64,000 nucleotides of DNA, taken from Hyphomicrobium sp. D-2. Its GTDB lineage: Bacteria > Pseudomonadota > Alphaproteobacteria > Rhizobiales > Hyphomicrobiaceae. The position numbers and the translations under genes were made by a program. The notes under the pieces are model-generated. The model was not told where the DNA came from, did not search any database, and saw nothing but the letters and a program-made list of their open reading frames with translations. This document shows, piece by piece, positions 59,254 to 64,000 of the stretch. The stretch's first letter is position 1, and every line of letters begins with the position of its first letter. The stretch spans positions 434,001 through 498,000 of the forward strand of contig NZ_JARXLA010000002.1 of the NCBI RefSeq assembly GCF_029872155.1, read 5' to 3'.

Positions 59254-60144
59254 TTAAGCGTCGCTCTTTGGCGTGTGCGGCTTCAACAGCGTGATGAGGC
59301 TGGATGTATCCCAGCGGCCGCCGCCGTTGTTTTGTACTAGGCCGTAATAGCTATCAACCAGTGTCGTGACGGGAAGCTGCGCGCCGTTGCGCTTGGCTTC
59401 GTCTGGGCAAATGCCAAGATCCTTGCGCATCCAGTCGACGGCAAAGCCGAAATCGAACTTGCCTTCATGCATGGTGCGCCAGCGATTATCCATCTGCCAT
59501 GACTGGGCGGCGCCCTTGGAGATCGTTTCCATCACGACATCCAGGTTGAGGCCGGCGGTTTCGGCAAAGGCGATGGCCTCAGATAGGCCCTGCAACAGGC
59601 CGGCAATGGCGATCTGATTAACCATCTTGGCAAGCTGGCCCGACCCGGAAGGGCCGATGTGGTTTACGGCGCGGGCGTAGCAGTCGATCAGCGGCTTTGC
59701 GCGCGCGAATGCTTCTTCTTCACCGCCGACCATCACCGTCAGCGCACCGTTTTCAGCGCCCGACTGGCCACCGGATACGGGGGCGTCGAGGAAAGCGATG
59801 CCACGATCGGAAGCGGTTGCGAACAACTCACGGGCGGCATGGGCCGATGCCGTCGTGTGGTCGATGAAGACCGCGCCGGCACCCATGCCGCGAAACGCGC
59901 CCTCCGGTCCGGTGGTGACGGCGCGCAGATCGTCGTCATTGCCGACGCAGCAGAAGACATACTCCGCGGCGAGCGCCGCCTCGGCTGGGGTCGGTGCACT
60001 GCGCCCGCCGTATTTTGCCGTCCACGCTTCAGCCTTCGCGCCGTTGCGGTTGTAAACGGTGACGTCGTGTCCGCCTTTGGTGAGCAGATAGCCCGCCATC
60101 GGGAAGCCCATGACTCCCAAACCGATCCAAGCAACCTTTGCCAT
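59254..60144 (-). CDS. NAD-dependent 3-hydroxyisobutyrate dehydrogenase-like protein
   Basis: Beta-hydroxyacid dehydrogenase family, 296 residues from the ATG at 60144, which follows GGAGAG. The Rossmann motif is WIGLGVMGFPMAGYL (about 5-19); the substrate-binding stretch is DAPVSGGQSGAENGAL; the catalytic Lys is in GSGQLAKMVNQIA. Family members reduce or oxidise 3-hydroxyisobutyrate, tartronate semialdehyde or succinic semialdehyde; the substrate here is not fixed. A nearby acetolactate-synthase-like enzyme could hint at glyoxylate carboligase chemistry, but that is weak. Confidence 0.9.
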   Translation of the reverse strand: MAKVAWIGLGVMGFPMAGYLLTKGGHDVTVYNRNGAKAEAWTAKYGGRSAPTPAEAALAAEYVFCCVGNDDDLRAVTTGPEGAFRGMGAGAVFIDHTTASAHAARELFATASDRGIAFLDAPVSGGQSGAENGALTVMVGGEEEAFARAKPLIDCYARAVNHIGPSGSGQLAKMVNQIAIAGLLQGLSEAIAFAETAGLNLDVVMETISKGAAQSWQMDNRWRTMHEGKFDFGFAVDWMRKDLGICPDEAKRNGAQLPVTTLVDSYYGLVQNNGGGRWDTSSLITLLKPHTPKSDA

Positions 60145-60194
60145 CGCGTGACTCTCCATTGTGGACCGCGAGCGCTTATCACTGACGGCGAGAA

Positions 60195-60228
60195 GAAAAA
60201 AGCCCCGGGTCCAAGTGGATCCGGGGCT
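60195..60228 (-). terminator. Intrinsic terminator of the 65-residue protein gene
   Basis: Stem AGCCCCGGGTCC (60201-60212) with GGATCCGGGGCT (60217-60228), one wobble, 4-nt loop; on the minus strand TTTTTTCTTCT follows. Confidence 0.85.
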
Positions 60229-60275
60229 AAGAGTGCTGTCTTTACTGGGTAGAGTGTAGTGAAACTTGCGCGAAC

Positions 60276-60473
60276 TCAGCTCGTCTTGATCAGAGATTTG
60301 AAGACGCTGTAGCTGTTACCAGCCTTCAGCAGCACGCCATCGGAAGCGTAGCTGCGGCTGTTGGAAAGAGATGCGATCAGCAGAATGGCGGTGACCAGAA
60401 ACAGAATGAGTGCACCGGTGCGTGCCCAAACCCATTTGGTGCCGTAGCTTGATCTTGCGTTTTGTAAGTCCAT
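60276..60473 (-). CDS. 65-residue single-pass membrane protein, unknown
   Basis: The ATG at 60473 is preceded by a good ribosome-binding site (GGAGGA, nine bases away). One helix (ALILFLVTAILLIASL) lies at residues 21-36, with polar ends and no Cys. It has its own terminator and an AT-rich upstream region of 163 bp with an inverted repeat (GGATTAT/ATAATCC near 60515-60540). These make it a genuine small gene. No family recognised. Confidence 0.75.
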   Translation of the reverse strand: MDLQNARSSYGTKWVWARTGALILFLVTAILLIASLSNSRSYASDGVLLKAGNSYSVFKSLIKTS

Positions 60474-60636
60474 CTTCGAAATCCTCCGAAGAGGTGTGTG
60501 TTCAATCAGGTTGAGGATTATGTAACCTATAATAATCCGTTAGTCGAACCGTATAGTCGCCAAATGGCTAACGGTCTGCGGGTAGCATTAATAAATGATT
60601 TACTATCGTTTTCTCGCCGCGGATCGTGCGCGATTA

Positions 60637-62290
60637 TTAATCTTTGTCGCCGCGGATCTGCGACAGCGTCTGCTTCACGCTGATCGCCTCGGGATCAAGC
60701 CGTAGCTCAATGAGGACCGGGCCTGAGGCTTCGAGGGCGCGGCGGAATGCGGGCAGGAATGCCTCGGTGACGTCCACCCGCTCGCCATGGGCGCCAAAGC
60801 TGCGCGCAAAGGCGACAAAGTCAGGATTGACGAGGGTGGTGCCCACCACGCGGCCCGGATAGCGCCGTTCCTGATGCATGCGGATGGTGCCGTACATGCC
60901 GTTGTTGGCGACGATAATAATGATGGGTAGGCCGTACTGCACCGCCGTCGCCAGTTCCTGACCGGTCATCAGCAGGCAGCCGTCGCCCGCGAACGCGATC
61001 ACGGGACGGTCCGGAAATTCAATCTTGGCGGCGATGGCGGCCGGCAGACCGTAGCCCATCGAGCCGGATGTCGGCGCCAGTTGGGAGGGCCACTGCTTAT
61101 ATTGGAAGTAGCGGTGCACGAAGCTGGCGTAGTTGCCCGCACCGTTGGTGATGATAGCGTTGTCAGGCAGCTCGCGGGACATGGAGGCGACAACCTCCTC
61201 CATGCGCACGGTGCCCGTGGTGGCCAGCGGCTTCAGCGACCGCTCATAGGAAGCGCGCAGATCCTTCCGCAGCCGATTCCAGCGCCGTTTGGGCGGCGGC
61301 TTCATGCGCGCCAGCGCGCGGGTGAACGGTTCTGCGGCGGAGATGATGGGCAGGTCGGCGCGGAACACGCGGCCGATGGCTTCCGGCGATGGATGGGCGT
61401 GCACGAGATATTGGTTCGGGCGCGGTGTTTTCACGTGCGTGTATGCGCCGGTGGTGATTTCGGACAGGCCTTCGCCGATCACGAGCAGCAGGTCGCTGCC
61501 GCGCAGCGCCGCCATCAGCTTGGGGTCCATGTCGATGCCCGCGTGCCCGACATCAGCAGGGGTGGCGGTTGTCCATATGGTCCTGACGCCGGAATGCGCT
61601 GGCCACGGGAATTTCGAACGTCTCGGCGAACTTTTCGATATTGGCAGCCGCAGCTTCATTCCAGCCCGCTCCGCCGAGCAGCACCAGTGGACGCTCGGCG
61701 TCGGAAAGCTTGGCCTTGAGCTTGGTCATGTCGGCGGCGGAGGGAGCGGGAAGGCGCGATGGCGGCGGTCCAGCGTCCTCGGCTTCGACCACGGCGGTGA
61801 GGATGTCTTCGGGCAGACCGAGCACCGCGGGGCCGGGGCGGCCGCTGCGGGCGGCGTTAAACGCTGTGGCCAGCATCTCGGCAATGCGTTCGGGTTCGCG
61901 GGCGATGCCGACCCAGTTCGCTATGCCACCGAACATCGCCTTCAGATCTATTTCCTGGAACGCGCCACGGCCCTCGTGTCCACGCTCGATCAGTCCGACA
62001 AGCAACACCATCGGCGTTGCGTCATGGTGGGCGACATAAACACCGCTGGAAGCATTGGTGGCGCCGGGTGCGCGCGTGACGAAGGCGACGCCGGGGTTGC
62101 CGGTGAGCTTGCCAGCCGCTTCCGCCATCATCGCCGCGCCGCCTTCGTGACGGCAGACGATAGCGCGGATGGTGCCGACATCGAACATGGCGTCGAGGGC
62201 CGCAAGAAAGCTTTCGCCGGGCACGGTATAAACCGCGCGGCAGCCTTCAAGCACCAACTGGTCGACTAGGATCTTGCCCCCGGTACGCAT
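60637..62290 (-). pseudogene. Acetolactate synthase-like thiamine diphosphate enzyme, frameshifted
   Basis: The first 245 codons (62290-61553) give the N-terminal TPP domain (VPGESFLAALDA, CRHEGGAAMMAEA with the catalytic Glu) and part of the central domain, then stop after MDNRHPC. The family sequence continues one frame over from AGHAGIDMDPKLMAAL-like residues to 60637, with the C-terminal TPP motif GDGCLLMTGQELATAVQY and NNGMYG. Removing one base at 61554 restores HPCYVGHAGIDM. Intact, it would have about 550 residues. It belongs to the IlvB-like family, but the true reaction is unknown. It is either a pseudogene or a sequencing error. Confidence 0.85.
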
Positions 62291-62752
62291 TACGCTCGCA
62301 TCTTTGCGGCCTTGCCGCCCTTCATGTTCAAGGCCGTTGTAGGCAGGTCGGGGCTTTGCGGACAGCCTTAAGCTATGGTTCGGTTACGATTGTAGCCCCG
62401 GAAGCCATCCTATTGCGAGGGCTTGAGGAACGACGGTTGCAGATGAGAGCGTACCGCACCGTATATTGCCATCCGGTTGCTGGCCACACGCCCATGATGG
62501 CGCATCTGGACCGTCATTTGGCGGAGAGCACCTGCCGCGCGCCAACGCCGGGCCCCACATGCAAAATTGATGGTTGAGGAGCAAAATGCAGCGGGCGAGC
62601 CCTGAAACGCGCCGTTGTTTCGCGTGTTTGTCACAAGAAACATCTTTACAGGGGGGTGGACCGACCCTAAATGCAGCGCTCTTTTACGGTTGTGCGGTCT
62701 TCTGCTTTTGGCTCAGACCCGCGTGTGCCGCGGGCGGTGGAGGTCCTATGCG
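62291..62752 (+). promoter_or_regulatory. Long region upstream of decarboxylase gene; possible speF-type leader
   Basis: 462 bp with no convincing gene. The part nearest the decarboxylase (about 62570-62752) contains several potential hairpins, among them AAACGCG (62606-62612) with CGCG-TG-TTT a few bases on. In alphaproteobacteria the speF RNA motif lies upstream of decarboxylases of this type (COG0019). I cannot confirm the motif by eye. GGAGG near 62738-62742 is the ribosome-binding site. Confidence 0.35.
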
Positions 62753-63931
62753 ATGGAGAAACTCTCTTCGGCATCTGCGCTGATTGAGAAGTGCCGGCCC
62801 GAGCGGCCGGTGCGTGGCCTGCGGCCCCATGCCGCTGGGCGTGCTGCGCGTTGGTTTCTTGAGAATTTTCCCGGCGACGTTGCCTACGCCTACAAGGCGA
62901 ACAGCTCAGTGTTTCTCATCGGCGCGCTTTATGGGGCTGGCATCCGCCATTTCGACGTAGCTTCGCTGCCCGAGATCGAAGACGCGGCGACGATCCCCGA
63001 CGCGCATCTGCACTTCATGCATCCGGTGAAATCGCGTCACGCGATCCGCCGCGCCTATGACATGGGCGTGCGCTCGTTCTCGCTCGATAGCGAAGATGAG
63101 CTACGCAAGATCATGGATTGCACCGGGAACGCCAAGGACCTGATCCTGTGGGTGCGCCTTGCTGTGTCCGCCATCAACAGCCGCATTCCGCTTGAGCACA
63201 AGTTCGGCATCTACGGTCAGCCGGCCGCCGACCTGCTGGTGAAGGCGCGTCAGGTGGCGCTGGAACTGGGCGTGACATTCCACGTCGGTTCGCAGACAGG
63301 GACACCCGATGCCTATTCGACGGCGCTGGGCGACGTGCATCGCCTGATCGTGCAGTCCGGCGTGATGATCGATCGTCTGGATATCGGCGGCGGCTTTCCG
63401 TCCCGCTATCCCGACAGCGATCCGGCACCCTTGCAGGATTTCATGAAGGTGATCATCGCCGGCATTGAGCAACTGCCGGTGAAGGACAACATCAAGCTGG
63501 CGTGTGAGCCGGGCCGGGCGCTGGTGGCCGAGGCCGAGAGCCTGATCGTGCGCGTCGACGCACGGCGCGGCAACAACCTCTACATCAACGACGGCTCCTA
63601 CGGGATGCTGTTCGACGCGGCGCACCTTGGCTTCATCTTCCCGACGAAGCTGCTGGGGCGCACCGTTGATCCGTCTGAGCCGCTGGTGCCGTTTGAGCTG
63701 TGGGGGCCGACGTGTGATTCCATCGATCACATGAAGGGGCCGTTCTTGCTGCCGGCCGCGATTGCCGAAGGTGATTATTTCGAGATCGGCAACATGGGTG
63801 CCTATGCGCGCGCAATCGCCGGCCGCTTCAACGGCTATGGCGAATACGACGAGGTGATCCTGCTCGATCCGCCGATGCTCAGCATGTATGGCGCGGATGC
63901 CGCCGAGATGCCGGCGGCCCGCAGCCGGTAA
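62753..63931 (+). CDS. Ornithine/lysine-type PLP decarboxylase (alanine-racemase fold)
   Basis: Removes CO2 from a basic amino acid to make putrescine or cadaverine. The ATG at 62753 has GGAGG about ten bases upstream and gives 392 residues; the frame is open to 62615 without family sequence. PLP Lys48 is in AYAYKANSS; other sites are HVGSQT, GGGFPSRYPDSD, CEPGRALVAEA, and the catalytic Cys in WGPTCDSIDHM with GNMGAYARA. Rhizobial members act on ornithine, lysine or both; the sequence does not decide. Terminated by the hairpin at 63959. Confidence 0.9.
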   Translation: MEKLSSASALIEKCRPERPVRGLRPHAAGRAARWFLENFPGDVAYAYKANSSVFLIGALYGAGIRHFDVASLPEIEDAATIPDAHLHFMHPVKSRHAIRRAYDMGVRSFSLDSEDELRKIMDCTGNAKDLILWVRLAVSAINSRIPLEHKFGIYGQPAADLLVKARQVALELGVTFHVGSQTGTPDAYSTALGDVHRLIVQSGVMIDRLDIGGGFPSRYPDSDPAPLQDFMKVIIAGIEQLPVKDNIKLACEPGRALVAEAESLIVRVDARRGNNLYINDGSYGMLFDAAHLGFIFPTKLLGRTVDPSEPLVPFELWGPTCDSIDHMKGPFLLPAAIAEGDYFEIGNMGAYARAIAGRFNGYGEYDEVILLDPPMLSMYGADAAEMPAARSR

Positions 63932-63958
63932 CCGCTGATACAAGCCATCGATATCGAA

Positions 63959-63988
63959 GCAACGGCGCGAGGCAACTCGCGCCGTTGC
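63959..63988 (+). terminator. Perfect hairpin after decarboxylase gene
   Basis: Thirteen-bp perfect stem GCAACGGCGCGAG (63959-63971) and CTCGCGCCGTTGC (63976-63988) with a GCAA tetraloop, 28 bp after the stop. No T-tract follows, so it may act as an mRNA stabiliser or a factor-assisted terminator. Confidence 0.65.
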
Positions 63989-64000
63989 TGTATCGGCATC

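Noticed and set aside
62356-62577. 73-codon plus-strand frame upstream of the decarboxylase
   Set aside because: No ribosome-binding site, odd composition and no recognisable protein; it could be part of a leader region instead.

Overview
This 64-kb window is chromosomal DNA from a high-GC alphaproteobacterium, most likely a member of the Hyphomicrobiales (Rhizobiales). Four things point there. The trp genes sit next to moaC-moeA-lexA. lexA has an alphaproteobacterial SOS box of the form GTTC-N7-GTTC. The porins carry the rhizobial mature N-terminus (AADLGG, a Cys-Cys pair, then a short coiled coil). A dispersed hairpin repeat of the kind common in Bradyrhizobium and relatives lies at 42080-42122. 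I saw no rRNA, tRNA, CRISPR array, insertion sequence or prophage. Nearly all of the window is housekeeping and conserved envelope genes, with a few accessory or decaying loci.

Layout. 1-5.1 kb: the end of an autotransporter gene, then gltX and gltA (minus strand). 5.2-7.5 kb: comEC, broken by a frameshift. 7.6-15.5 kb (minus strand): trpG, trpD, trpC, moaC, moeA and lexA, with two unrelated genes (a membrane protein and a divergently transcribed exported protein) lying between trpD and trpC. 15.6-24.3 kb: a SixA-like phosphatase, a patatin-like lipoprotein, a complete 970-residue autotransporter, trpE and ppiD. 24.5-31.2 kb (plus strand): tpiA, an Ala/Pro-rich exported protein, secG, a small lipoprotein, pyrG, a GlsB/YeaQ-type membrane protein and kdsA. 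32.0-40.1 kb: a PfkB-family kinase, tkt, pgk (with no gap gene between them), ccdA, thiD and an MFS transporter.

40.2-64 kb is more varied. It holds a low-GC, frameshifted immunity-like gene, a dipeptide epimerase and a very long coiled-coil membrane protein. An Hpt-domain protein, a 2Fe-2S ferredoxin and a ferredoxin reductase follow. Next come a CelD/BcsL-like acyltransferase, small envelope proteins, a CoxE-like VWA protein and two paralogous porins. The window ends with a sensor kinase whose phosphoacceptor His is Arg, an Lrp/AsnC regulator, a hydroxyisobutyrate-dehydrogenase-like enzyme, a 65-residue membrane protein, a frameshifted acetolactate-synthase-like gene and an ornithine/lysine-type decarboxylase with a long leader.

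Functionally the window covers central carbon metabolism (gltA, tpiA, tkt, pgk), tryptophan and molybdopterin synthesis, SOS control, CTP and KDO supply, protein export and folding, and much outer-membrane material. I did not find a convincing complete new multi-gene system. The most notable single items are the His-to-Arg kinase, the immunity-like remnant, the trp-cluster interruption, the long coiled-coil protein, and three genes each restored by removing one base.
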